Source: Mactra quadrangularis (Eukaryota > Mollusca > Bivalvia > Venerida > Mactridae). Taken from it: DNA of 64,000 nucleotides. Positions 26,552 through 41,000 of the stretch are shown here, piece by piece. The notes beneath the pieces are model-generated. The model saw only the letters and a program-made list of their open reading frames with translations. It had not been told where the DNA came from and did not search any database. The DNA is taken from NCBI GenBank assembly GCA_025267735.1, contig CM046294.1, positions 40,671,570 to 40,735,569 of the forward strand. Reading direction: 5' to 3'. Position numbers and translations under genes: made by a program. Numbering within the stretch: position 1 is the stretch's first letter; each line of letters begins with the position of its first letter.

Positions 26552-27507
26552 AATGAAGCCAAAAAGTCCAAAACTGCCATCAGTAAGCTTTGTGAGTATA
26601 TTTCTTTTTACAAAGGTGTTTATAACTGAATTAAAGTGTTTTTATATCCTAGAGATATTTGTTTTAAATAATAACCACAACACCTAACATGTTTTTGCAG
26701 GTCATTCTGCTATATATTTTTTTATACTCTCATTTTTGTCCCAACCATACGGTTTGATATCCTGCATACCAATGATTGTCTTTTGAGGGCATCAAAGAAA
26801 TGTCCCAACCATAACGGTTTTTGTCCCAACCATAACGGCAAATATTTCATGTTGCTTAATCAATAAATTTATTGTCCTGTCTAGTTTTATATGGGTGTTC
26901 TTTCATTTCTAGCTATGAAACATCTTTTAGCTTCAATATTAACTGTGTTCTATGTACATTTTAACACTATATTTGAGATAATAATGTATTTAAATACGTC
27001 TACATGTTTGAACATAGTACATCTATACGTAAAGTTAAATGCAGTGACTGACAACTGCCCTACATGATTTACAATCACAGGTGATAGAAAAAATGAACAT
27101 AGAAAGTTTTCCATGACTAAGCTCTACGAAAGTATGCTCCATGCCGGAATCTATAAATTCTCGAACAGGAGCCTTGTGTGCTGCCGACTGACATATTTAG
27201 GTAGGCAATTTTTACTTTCAGGAATGTGAGTCAAACAAAATCTTAATTTATCTTCATGTAAGTTTAACAAGTTTAATACATATCTGTTATATTTCAGGTA
27301 TTAGAGGTAGATGAAGATGTCAAACTCAAATTTCTGAAAGCTACATCTACATCAGATATATTCACATGGCCTGAACTGAAAAACGTATCCTTGCAACCTC
27401 AACATGATATCATTAATAAACTTTCTTATCCAAAGTTTACCAAAGGTTGTGAAGGACAAGTATGCTTTATAGGAACTTCAGTGATAATTTCACATATCAT
27501 TGTGTGA
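26552..27507 (+). pseudogene. Possible terminal exons of an unidentified (probably transposon-related) protein
   Basis: A 210-nt segment (27298-27507) starts right after a TTTCAG acceptor and runs to TGA in phase 0. It reads VLEVDEDVKLKFLKAT, DIFTWPELKNVSLQPQ, HDIINKLSYPKFTKG. The order acidic/hydrophobic strand, KFL, then F-WP-(D/E), then a DII-L-P segment resembles the C-terminal region of several uncharacterised invertebrate proteins linked to transposons, but I cannot name the family. An upstream segment near 26552-26583 (GEMKPKSPKLPS then GTAAGC donor, phase 0) could be the preceding exon. No further exons were found, so this is probably a fragment. Confidence 0.35.
27035..27170 (-). repeat. 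SINE family A, fragment
   Basis: Shares GACTGACAACTGCCCTACATG and the AAGCTCTACGAAAGTATGC block with the copy at 20568-20860 read in reverse. Both ends are missing. Confidence 0.55.
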
Positions 27508-29033
27508 ATCTTGTACATCTTTTGTAATAGGTTTCAGTTTAAAACACTGATAAAAATTGGTAAATGAACAACAACTTCATTGAGCAAACTAGACATAACA
27601 TAATTTGTCCCAATCATAACAGTATATCAATTTTTTGTCTAATTGTTTCTTTTCAATCCTAGCAATAAAAAGTGGTTACTTTGTTCAAATCCATGATGTG
27701 TTTTTGTAATCTTTACAAAGGTGCCATGTCATTTAATACAACTGGACTTTGAATGCAGTTTCTTGATAGGCCTACATATATTTCTACGAGGATGTAGGAA
27801 TATGCACAATATTTTAAAGTCACTCACACAAAATAGTCATGAATAGTTCTCTAAAAAAGTGCAGCGCCTTATATTAAGGTGGTTTGTCCCAACCATTACG
27901 GTACACTAAAAGCCTAGCCATAAATGGTTGGAGTGAACATAATTATACACAGAAGGGAATTATTTCTTTTAGTGTTTCAAACACATGTAGAAGCTAACAT
28001 CAAGCTGTTGTTTTAAGTTCTAATTGGCAATATTTTCAAAAAAAAAATGAAAAAAGATATAAAAACATTCCAACACGTTTGATATGCCTCTACTTACTAG
28101 TTAGAACTCAAAACTAGACTGCATTTTCACTTTTGTCATAAAAATGTATCATTATAAAAATAGTAACATTTTACTATTTAAAGATATTCTCAAATTACGT
28201 AACAGTTTTTTTCCAAAATAAAGGTATGTACTCTATAAAACCTTTTACACTTTCTGAAACTACAAAGTCTATCCCACAACATTAAAGCAGGATTTTTATT
28301 AAAACAACCAACTTGATTTGTTGACAAACTGTCACCCTTTTTTGAAATAAGCCATATAGGTCAGTTAGTCTTAAAATGATAATACTTACTTTTTGACACA
28401 ATTACAGACACTGAATGTTTTTTTTTGAAATCATAGAACAATAAACCAAATCTGTGAACTAGTAACTTTAAATACATAAACTGAAACGTTAATCAGTGAA
28501 ATGTCATGCATTCAGAAAACAAAGTCATTAAAAAGTATCAAACACAGCATAATGTTCAAATGTTAAATGTAAAAGAACTTATCTTTAATGTTTCCCCATC
28601 ACATAATTATGCAACATATACATGTTGTCTATATCCCCAATGTTTATCACTTACTCGGAATCAGAACTTGTCACTAGTGATAGTACATAATATATTCAAA
28701 ATAGTACCATATACATACGTATAAAACTGTGTATGATTCACTAGTATCAATAACTTACACTAATTAAGTTCAATCACATTTGTCATTTACCCTACTTGCA
28801 CACTAAGACAAAGTATAAACTTTAGAAAAAATATACGTAAATTAATTGTACAGATGATATAATCAATAAAAAATATCAAATGTTGCATATTTGCTTATAC
28901 CATTGTCCCATGCATTAATAACAAAGTAGTTTTCATTAAAATAAAATATATGTTCTTCTCTAAACAAATAATCCTTTTGAATCTAATTCTATGTTATACC
29001 CTGAACGATTTCTTAAACGCGACTCTGACGAGT

Positions 29034-32000
29034 TTACTTTTTATCATCATCATCGTTATCAGGAAGTGGTTCAGCTTTCTTTGTAAAATCTACAATATCA
29101 TACGGTGTAGGCTCATAAACTTTCATCTCCTTCTTCTCGACAGGTTGGCTATCTTTAGATACCAGATCAGCATAATTCAAACCGCCTTGGTTAGTATTCG
29201 ACATCTGTAAAGGAGAATTGCCTATAAACAAAAACGTTTATAAAGATATGGCATACTAAAATTTTAATTAAGGTCTAATATGTATCTAGATTGGCGGATT
29301 TCTTAAACAAAGAATGTTGGAATTGTGTTTCTTCACATTTAATCAATACTATTTATGAAGTTATCGAATACTGCAACTAAGCCTAGTTTGTTTTACTATG
29401 TGGAATATGAGAGTATTTTCAATAATTTAAATAATTTACCTTTGATTCGTTAGTCGCTGCCTTTCCTTGCGGTGGTTTCTTCATATCGCTCCTCTTTTTG
29501 TTTTCAGTAGTGACGTCAACAATCTCATATCCATTAACTGAATCATCTTAAACAAGAAAATAAATCGTAAAAAACTCTTACAAAACATAAGCATACGTTT
29601 ATGAATTTATTTGTACATACATTGTATTTCGAGTTCACAAATTAATTCAACTCTAAAGATACAAAAGAATGCCAAGTTATCTACATATGATTGAATTCAG
29701 ATCAATCATTTGATTATCAATTAAAACTAGGTCAAAATTTAGCTAATCTTTTTTGTGTAGGGTTTAACGCCATTGTATCACCATTTTTTATCACGGCGAT
29801 CAGTCAATCTACTAAACGTTCCTGGTACGGTTACATCTCCGGATTGTTAATTATTTACTAGGCGTAAATGACTGCACCTGTGCTATATGATTCATAATAC
29901 GTAGTAGGAGAAAGAATGATCGTTTAAATTAGTATATGACCAAACTCCACGACAGTTTGTCCTGTCCGAGAGTCGAACCAGTAGACTTGAGGTTACCACC
30001 TCGGTTAGCCGGACAGGCTAAGCCAGACAATAAGATATCTAAGCTAAATATAGTACACTGTAAAATCATAAAAACATTAACAAACAATAAAATTGCTTTT
30101 TTGAACTTGAGCATACAAGTCACTACTACCATTTATATCTGGTCTAACTAGTTCATTTTTAACATCAGAAGATGGTGACGCTGGACGTGCAACGGGGCTT
30201 GATGACATATTCATGGAATTGTCCTCTGAACCTGTAAATAAGAGTCATATGCTTTGTCAGTTACATAAATAAGAAATAAACATTTTTCATTATTCAGAAG
30301 AACAGTTAAATCGCTTTAAATTTTCTTCAGATTTAATTTCTTATGAAACTAATAAAAGGCAACAAAAATAACAAAAGGACCAAAGTTCGCCTAACTAAGC
30401 TTTCCTCGACCATTGTCTATAACCACTACTCACCTACCCTTCCACAAGGCCGGAAATTTCTCCACATTATATTATATCGCAATTCCAACTGCACTATCGA
30501 CCCGGGTTACATATTTTTTAATCAAGTATTAACTGGATAATAATATCGTTTGTAAGGTTTTATTACACGTGCACAATTTTTGGATATCAATATTATATTT
30601 AGTAGTCACAAAACAGCATAGACATGTAATCATTGCCAAGTGTTTTAGGTAAATGAATATTTTTATCCATAATGGTTAGCGTTTCTGTACAAAGGTCAGT
30701 AAGATCGCTAGTTTACGAAATGAGACGTACGCTGTTTTTCATATCGGATTCTATCTATATTAGTTCGTCTACCTACCGTCTGAAAATTTATATCTTCTGA
30801 TAATCACAATGATAACAATAACAATTATAATACAAACAATAACTCCACCAGCAATACCACCAATCAGAGGTCCAAGTTTAGTAGAAGTTGCTAAAATCAC
30901 AATGTTACATTGACGCTTGATAAACTATACTCAAATGTCATATACTGTTCCATCAAAGAATCAACATATTTTCTTTTAGTGAAACCAATGTCTATTTCAA
31001 CCAAGTAAACAAGGCAAATATATCTATCGAGCTTTAAAATAAATTTTATGTCAATGCAAAATTAAGACACAATAGACATAGACGCACGTCCATGCATTTT
31101 GTTAAAAGAAAAGTTTAAAGATCGACAATGTTTTTAGCGCAGAAGGAATTTTTTAATGTTCTCGTAGATAAGTAAGAGAGTGTCTAAAACGAACATTTTA
31201 GATATGATGTCCATTAACATAAAGAACCATAAAATTTATCTTTACTATAAGAACATAAGGGGTTGACTGTGCCAAGTACACAGATATCATTTTTAAATTG
31301 TATTTGCATAATGTATTACGTGTTCATTACCTTCCGTTGAAGCAACTAACACTTGAGATTCAGAAGAGTTGCCAATTATATTTGAAGCAAATATGACAAT
31401 GTCATATTGTGTGTTCTCTACTAAACCATTCAATGAAATGTCCATGGTTTCTTCCCCACTATCAATAACAGAAAAGTAAGTCCATTTTGCATCTGAACTC
31501 TTTTTATACTTAATGTAAAATGATTGGGTAGGCCCACCATTATATCCTGGTCTCCATTCAATATGTATTGACGATGTTGTAGTATGACTTTGAATATGCC
31601 TTAACTCTGTAGGTGTTTCTGGAACCACTGTAAAGTAAATAACATACTGATTTGTTTTAACTTAAGTTTTTAACTGAGTTAATTATCTTTCCACGATTTC
31701 AGACAAAGAAGTTTAACGTATTAGTGGATTGTCGGCCTTAGTATAAAAAAGCACTTTAAGGCATATCTTGATTATTGTTTGAACATATATGTGATACCTG
31801 CTAATTTATTTAATTAACAAAAGCTATCAGAAAACACTTCATGACTACAGTATGTAGACAGTTGAATAAGTGTTATATTAAAGAAGTATTTTAATGAATT
31901 ATTTGAGAAAACAGTATGCGTTTCATCTACCCTATAATAACTGTTTCTTACCATATGGTGACAGTGTGAAATTTTGTTCCATTTGACCAACATTATTTTG

Positions 32001-35000
32001 CACAATCACTTGATATTTTGTAAAATCGCTTTTACTAACACTGCGTATTGTAAGATCGGATTGGACAGATGATGAGCTTATGACAAACTGGTTGTTATTA
32101 TCAAGTGAAGTCCACGTTCCGGCCATCCATTGGTTCCATGTAAACTTAGGAGCAGGATATGCTATGACATTGACAGTAATTGTTTTCGATGCATTCTTTG
32201 CACTTGTGATATTCGCATTCAATTCTGCAGCAGCCCTTGGTGCACCTGGTAAAATATCATTAGTAAGTCAAATGCAATTTGTGTAGATTATCTATTAACG
32301 ACTGTAACATAAATAAATCAAATAAACCAAAGTATTATTACATGATTATATAGGTCCGTAGAACTCCATCGCCTTTGATAATCTTGAGATTTACAACATC
32401 GACTTGGGCGAATTGAAATACGCATAAAATCTTTAAATTGTAAATAATCTTGAATGAAAAAAAATAGGTCATAGATACAGGTTTTTGTTAAAATGGAATA
32501 ATTTTACTTCGATATAGGTAATGCAATGTTAAATAATGAGTAATTGATTGAGAAAAATTAAATTTTACTTTAGTAGAATTGTGTAAATGTATGCATTAGG
32601 TAAAAATTGTATATACTTACAATTAACAAATAGTAGTACAGTGTGTGTCGAGACTTTTCCACCAGTATGTTCATTTGTTGCAGAGCAGAGGTAAAATCCT
32701 GCATCCGAACATCTTGCTTTATCAATGTTGTATTCTACACTGTTTGATGTAATAGTCTCCAATATTTTACGTTCATGTCTCAATGTCATAACAGCTTCTG
32801 GATTACTATCAGCAGTACAAATAAAATTAACTCTGTCCTTTTCATCTACAGTCGCACCAGTATCAACGAAGTCATATATGGTAAATGATTTGATCGTTGC
32901 ATCATCTAAGAATATGAAACCATTATAAAACACATTACAATGAAACATGTAATTATAAAAAAAATCCTGATTCTGAATACCATGCAATGATAATACCGTG
33001 TATCTCTTTTCTTCAGCATTTAAAAGTCAAAACACTTAGTAACTTTAATATTATTTATAAAAAACTTGCTTTCAAAGCTATCAATATACGATTGAAATAA
33101 CTTCTTGTGACCTTAAATAGATCATTTCAATTGGACATAATAATATTTCAATTGCATAGCTTTACCGAATACATATCGATGCTCTCTGATACGCCCCTGT
33201 ACTTTTACAAGTGCATTCCTACCATATATCAATAACATTCAGTTAGTAAACTAGAATGTATACAAATATATACAAATGTCATCAGGAAAGATTCAAGGTA
33301 TGTTTATCACAAATGATGCGCAACGTGAGAAAAGGGCCCTTAAGGTCAAATTTTTCGAAATTGAGATTTTTACAGAAAGTGAAAGAGTAGGTTTTGTACT
33401 TTCCAAAAATGTATAATTTATTGAAATTTATCTCAATTCATGACGTTGCTATGGTGATTTGAAGTTCGATAATCGGTACAAGAAAATAAAGCGACGTCAT
33501 GTTAACGTCGCGTTTTTCGTAAGTTATATAGCAGGTTAATAACTTAGTCATTTCACTGCATAAAGCATTGGGAACTACTTTTAACACCAATTTTTGTTTT
33601 AAATTCAATATTCTTTACATTAATAATTAAAAACAGCTTACATTTGAATTGATTTAGAGTTTATGATTGACGTAAATATGTCTTCATAAATGAGTCCAAA
33701 TAACAATTGGCAGTCTTTACTGACAGTGTATAAGCAACTATATATATTTTGTAGTCCCGACAAATAACTTTAATGTCATTAGCGTCAATTATTATTGTAA
33801 AACAATTATAGACTTAAACTGACGGCATTGTTTTTTTAGGGTACAACAAAAACATTGTGGAGGTCTATTGTTGTCGATGTCCATCGACGTCAAATATCCT
33901 TTGAATTTATTGGAAGTGCGTTTATTTATCAATTATCATTGGCCAGTCGGCAAAAGTTCGAGTTGTCACAAAAATATATAATATACAGACAATAAAGAGA
34001 GCAGCATACATCTTGTTTATAAAATTTACTTTCACATTTGTTTAACACCCGCATGTTCCAAATTGAACAAGAACATATTTGAATCGTCAAAAACAGGACC
34101 CTATAAAAGGTTGAGGTTTTCCGACCGCTGCGTTTAATGACAAAGATCAAATATAAATACTCTCTGAAAATATTTTTATGTCAGCATAGCTTTACTGTAC
34201 ACGTGGAGTGTAATCATGCAATAACACATTAACGCTAAATGTGATTTTTTCTTTCAATTTTTTGCCGTCTTTGCGAGTATTGGCGTGTTAGCAAAAATTT
34301 CTGGCTTACTTGCGTTTACAAATAAGAGCGCAATATTTTCAAGTAACTTTTAATGTCAATTATATGATGTTTAACACACATTAAGTCCAAACTCCAGGTG
34401 AAAGATGGATAAAATATTTAATTAAACTTAATATGTGAAAATTAAGTAATGCGAAACTTGGTAACTTTTTGTTTGAAAGATCAATGAAGACCGACATAAC
34501 AACGCTTTTGGAAGGTAATATTATCAGAGAAATCTGAGTATTGAAGTTTAGAAATGATAGTCGGTGATCCTTTGGTAGTTCAATTGGCCCATGGAATGCA
34601 TAAGCATATATCGAGTGTTCCCCTCAAGACTGTAGTGGCTCGCTCTTTAATGCAATGTACTTACAGCAGTCTTACAGGCAACCCCAAACTCCTCACAGTG
34701 CTTACGTCACGTAAATTACGTGTCGCTAGTAATATCTTCTATTTATAGAATGTCCATACTCCTTGCAGTGCTTACGTAACGCTTTGTTATTTTTACAAAT
34801 TGTAAATTAAATCTATTATTCATGTACTTTGAACGTTGTAAGACTCAATTTGTAGAAAATATTGAAATGTAACAGAAAAGATGAAAAAAAATCGGCTCTC
34901 TAAGGGACGAATTTACTTGTGGTGGCAGTGGTTATTGATTAAATAAAGGGAAATAACCGCTGCGGGGAGTTTGAGGCAACCCTCGATATGGTTGTGGTAC

Positions 35001-38000
35001 AATTGGAGAAACTGAGCATTACTATGGAAATCCTGTTCTGAATCATGGAAGCTGCAAGTTATTTCAAGCTACATTAAAGTTTGACTTAAGTATGGATCGA
35101 CAATGTCCTGTGTTTATGTTGCATGCTTCATTATTGGCGAGGGTTAATGCCATTGTATGACAAAATCAGGTTTTTAAGGTTTTTATTGTAAGGCCTGTTC
35201 ATGTGTTTATCAGATTCAAACATGAAGTAAGATAAAAGATCACTGTGGTGCACACAAAATACACTTAATATTGCCATCATCGTGTTCATTAAACTGTTTA
35301 TTTATTCATACTAGGTAAGTAAAAAGTATTTACAGTTTAGTATTGCAGAAATAATGTTTTCTAACGAACTATTGGTTGGTTGTATGGTAAGAAAGAAACA
35401 CGCCTTATACTTATACCAATTTGGTGTTTTCTTACCATGGTAGAGAGATGGAAACACAACGTATCTAATACTGTTAATTTATACGATGTTACACCCTTGG
35501 TAAACAGACAATTTATTAACAATGGGTTCACCTTGTCTCACAAGTGTTACCTAGCTGGGCAAATGTAATGTATTTCTTAGATCCAACTGCTAGATAAGCA
35601 ATCTGATTAAAACCCGATCTAAAATTTTCCGCTCGCCTACTCACTAATTTAGATCTGGCCTTTTTCAAACGAGGATCACGTTCAGGTGACCTTTTCTCAT
35701 CATAATATTAATGACGAAATTGTTATGATACTTAACTTGTTTATATCGTCTATGTCACGCAATTTTAAATGAGCCGTCCAGTGGCAGACTGTGAATAATA
35801 CCGCTGTTGAATTAGTTTGCAAACATTGGTCTAAAATTAGAAATTACAAAATCAAAATTTGATTAATAGTGATTCGTCTAGTTGACATAAAGGTCATCTC
35901 GACGTGACCCTGCATTGAGAAAGTAGAGATCCTATACGACAATTCTCTACATGATATCTGTTTACGGAGATTGCTAGATAAGGTAATTAGCAAGTAGTAT
36001 AATTTGCTGACAATGTAATAAACTTTTCGGTCAATGATGTAAAGTCGAGCTTTATTAAGTCAAATTATGAAAATAAGAATGAATGTAGGTAGATATCTAG
36101 CAAGGCCAAACCTAAAGCCTACATTGTGACAGCTCGAGCTGCTGAAGAACAGATTGTTTCTTTTTGGTAACAAATTTCAGTTACAATTTAAATGACCATT
36201 TGTATTATAGACGATAGCAATATAATATAACAGCAAAAGCAGGTTATGTAGACTAGTGAATACACATGTTTGCATTCGATGCAATAGAGGCAAAGGCCTG
36301 ATTTAATCTCTTCATAGTCATAACAGATCCGACTCTATATGCCTAGACTGATGATTAAACATTTTAAAACATTAAGGACATTTCAATTTCGATAGGGACG
36401 ACGTTTTATTCTTATTTTGCGTAACCTATCCACAAAATTCCACGATCAAACAAAGATTATTAGTTGTACAGAATCAAAATTTTGAAGAAAAAGGTCGAGT
36501 CCGCATTAGAGATTATAGCGTGTGCTCTATTCCCGAGTGTGCATGTGTACCCGTAGTTACGTGTAAACAATTTGTTGGCGACGCGTTTTGAAGCTGTAAC
36601 TATCGTCAGTTTAAAGCTATAGTACCGAAATTATGCAAGCAATTCTCTCGAAAAAAAAACGTTTATGTGTTGCTTATCTATTTAGTAATCCAATGCTAAA
36701 GCAAAACTAATACAGTACACGTCTAACACGTTACTCTAGTTAAAGAAAATTCAACACCACAGGACGGTTCGGCATGTTGACGAAAGTTTGACGGAAAACA
36801 CAAATCACGACTATACACAATCCGTACTTTTAAGCTATGTGTTACCAATTTCTTCAAACAATGATAGTAAGTCAGTCATAGTTTACAAAACATCGATTTA
36901 TCCCCTTTAATTAAAGCAAGATAGCCAGTTAAATCGTTAAGTATAAACAATGCAATAATCACTGACGTGACACGTGTACGCTAAAATTGACCTCGATAAC
37001 GTTATTGACGTTTACCGCAAACGACGTCAAACAGCTTAAGGGCCCTTTTCTCGCGTTGCGCATCAAATGTGTTTATAAGCACGACAGTGATAGGAACACG
37101 TTTGAATACTTTCCAGACGATGCCGTGCTAAAACTAAGTATCGATATACCTACTCTCATAGAAGATTATACTCACACAATACAACTAAACGGACATCTAC
37201 TGACTTTTCCGTAAATCCTTTCTGATTAGATTTACATGTACATCTTCCGTCGTGATTCCTTGACACATTCCACATTAATGTTGAAGTGACATTTCCATTA
37301 GAGTTGATAGTCGATTGGTGTGTTGGTAAGAATTTATTACAACTCCAAGACAATGTTGGTGTAGGATTTCCACCTTTAGCACTACAAGATAAGTTCACAT
37401 TACTGTATTCTATTGTACAATATTCTCTACCTTCAACAATATATGGATCATCTGAAGTATCTGCAAATATGTGTATGTAAATACATATACACACACTGTA
37501 TCATATAATAATATTATTTATAGTTGATTTTTCTAAGACAAAATAAGTTAAATACACGGATCTAATTGATCGATCATCAACTTAAATTACATATTAAAGG
37601 ACATTGTGATTGCAACAAACGTATTCGTATTTCAAGTGTATTGGAAATGCTTTAGTACGTAAACATCTCTAACACATAATCGGTATGTCCTTCAAGAACG
37701 ATACGATACGACATGATACATTACACGTCGTTGCGTTACGCATCATGACATGTGCCTTGCTGAATAGTACATTATCTATTTCTAGTAGCTACATTTATCT
37801 AAAAGATTATGAGATCATTATCCATAAATATGCCGGAATGCATTAGAGAAAGTATCATTCTTCTTTATAAAAAATAGATACTGAGGAAAATGTTGATGAA
37901 AGCCCCACATCCACCACAAACCAATTTTAAGAGTTGCATTGTTTTAATGACTTGAAATGAAAACTAACGATATTTAATGAAGTGTTGAACCAACGGATTA

Positions 38001-41000
38001 TAGATAACGATTGGCCTGTTAGAAAGTTTATCAGTTTGACTCAATGAACATCAAATAATCGTTTAAGTAAATATTTATGTATCGATTACAGAACATAACT
38101 TGATACATTTAATAAGACTATTGCAATGAAATAAGGCAGAAAAAACACCAAGAAGATTATTTATACTTTTCAATTTGGTTTTGTAACTTTAGTGTAATCA
38201 TTTAATCTATGAACAGAAGAAAAACATATATTTAATCTAAACAAAGTAAATATTTACATAAAACATTTAGTAGTCGTATGGAAGTTGATCTCAGCTCAGT
38301 TGTGTTAACTATATTATTTGCTGTACAAAATACCTTTGTATCATTGTATTGTCGTGTTACAAATAAACGTAGTATACTGGTTGTCACACTTAAATCATTA
38401 TAATCAGTCGTTGTAGTTATGTTATCTGTTATCTGAGTTTCGTTGCTATCACCTCCATATGGATGCTTATACCAATATACAGAGGCAACAGGTCTTGCTG
38501 TTGATGTTGTGCATGTAAACTCTACTAGTGTGCTTTCGATGACAATACCATTATAATCAGGTGGTGTGGTTATTTTAACTGATTTTACTAGAGCTGAAAA
38601 TGCAATGGGAGTAATAGCTAATTACGTATCAATATTTTTAATGGGTACTGGTATATTTCATGTAAACAAATCAATAATTTCTGGGGTTATTGTTTCATAA
38701 CCCATTCATAACAATGAATTGATTTTATTGTTACCAGCCATAAAGGTTTTCAGATCTGTATTTATCTAAATCGAGTTTGATTTTTTTAGTACAAAATAAT
38801 ATGTTAAGGAAATGTGTAAGTTTTGTTGTGGTACATTTTACTTATTCTATTAAAAATCAAGCATTGGACGTATAGTTTCCCTTATCTTTGTGTTGATTAT
38901 CTCCATATGTCAGAGTAGATTTGAATGGTGAATGTATTGTTTCAAATACAGAAATGTCTTGAAATTAAAAGTTCATTTATGCAAGGAGATGTAGAATGAA
39001 AGGAGTATAATAACACTCTCTACTCAATAGAACTATTCTTCTTTGTATATTGTACATAACCTAAACGGTACAATCGGTAGTAAACCTTTATACGGGGATG
39101 TTATATCATTTGTTTCAGTAGAAATTCTAAATACGGGAAGCATTTTATGAACTGTCTTACATATATGCCACGAGAATGTGATATACAAATGAAAGGGGTA
39201 TCATAGGATCCTCTATTCAACAGGACTATACTTTCATTTAAACCACGAGAATGTGATATACAAAAAGGGGAATTATACTTCTATGATCACAGTTTTAAGT
39301 AAACCATTATATTCTTTTTCATTATTAAATTTAAAAAAAATGAAGAATTTGCGTTAACAAAGTATCGGTTTACACTCAGGCATGGAACGACTTGAATATT
39401 TACGAACTTGATATTTAGTACATGTGTTCAATTTACTACCTTTGCTAATGTACTGAAAAGCATTATGCTTTACCAAATTACAATGTTTGAAATGTTACCT
39501 GCCACTACTTTAATGATCCAGTTTGATCCTGTTCCGGCTGCTTGACCTGCAGGTGTACACATATAGATGTCATTATGTTCACCTCTTTGTACGTTTAATC
39601 TTGTAACTTGATATACAGTATGGTTACATGTGTAGATATAGTGACTTTTATTGTCTAAAAATGTGATACCCTGTGTAGTACATTGCCCATTCGTCGCATT
39701 AACACCCATAGCAGATGTGTTTGTTCCCATGTTTCTATCCCAGTTTACAAATGTTACACCAGATGATACTCTACATATAAATGTTACATCACCTCCTTCT
39801 GTTATCTCTTTGACATCAAATGTAATTGTTGGTTGACAATAACAACAACTTTCATCTTCTAAAAGAAGCCATTAATTTTTGAAATTAAATATTTTTCATA
39901 CACAAAGTTTAGTCAAATAATCATTATCTATAACTTGATTTTAAACGTTTAAATACAAGAGCTGTACAAAGCAATTTTATGAAATTAGCTTCTGCATTTC
40001 AGAAGAATTTGCATGAGATATTATACGATATAAGCATTGCAATTATATTTTTCTCTAATATATACTATGCAAAACTTATAACACGAACAGTAGTTTTCTT
40101 TACATTTTTTATTTATTTTATAAAAATACATGGGTATATTTTCAATCATTAAGTATCTCGTTATGTTCAAACATGATAGTGTGTTAAAAGTTTCATGAAT
40201 CCTGTGCAGCACGTTAGTGTTTACACAAACATTTAAAGTTTGCTGAGAATTGCTGACATTATAGCACTCGTCATCTTGGAAACAAGTCAGTAAATATGCC
40301 AAGATTGAGCATTGAAAACCGGGGATAAGCCGTTTGACTGATTACCTCATAATCAATTACTATTAGCGTGTTCAGTAACTACTATTAGCTAACGTTACGG
40401 GTACCGGAAAACTCAACCCGTAGACAGCTAAACCCGCGGATAACTCAACTCAAATTTGTGACAACTCAATCCGTTTGGGATTGAGTTGTCTCGGGTTGAG
40501 TTGTCTTTGGGTTAAGTTGTTCGGTCACTAACGTTACGGAACGTTCTGAGTTATTAAACAGGATACAGATTATGGAGCACATTTATTCAAACAGTTAATT
40601 GTGGGGTGATATTGACCATTCTGACAAGCTGGGTTTTGTAATGATAAATGTGAACCACAACGCCCAACGCTATCAGGCTGAAGTTTATAATAAAGTTGCT
40701 TAACGTTGTTAAATACGTCATCGGACGCCCAGGTCTTTTTCTCTAACAATACACTAGACCACATTCCGGTCAGGCAACAATTTAATTTCTCAGGGTTCAT
40801 AACATTAAGATTTTAGACATGTCGTCATTTTAGCAGACAAAAATCCAAATAAACGTCTTTGGGACGTGTTTGACAGATGCATACGTCAACGTCTTGGACA
40901 GTATTTGACGTTACCGGAACTAAACATTGCTTAACATGAGGAATGAACAAGCATCCCACTACGTTTTGTACGACGTCCTATTTGGTCTTCAAGACTCAGG

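Larger units (their letters stand above)
23937..29033. other. Gene-poor stretch between the Ig relic and gene 2
   Basis: AT-rich DNA. Contains a candidate exon (27298-27507), a SINE fragment, and a short motif, TTTGTCCCAACCATAACGG or close variants, seen at about 26740, 26801, 26819, 27605 and 27885. Nothing else in it looks coding. The 3' untranslated region of gene 2 should lie just below 29034 (minus strand). Confidence 0.5.

Noticed and set aside
33330..37045. piggyBac insertion with TTAA target
   Set aside because: TTAA next to GGGCCC occurs at both inverted repeats, but on the inner side; the two elements this would imply have no second ends. The outer 5-bp duplication fits better.
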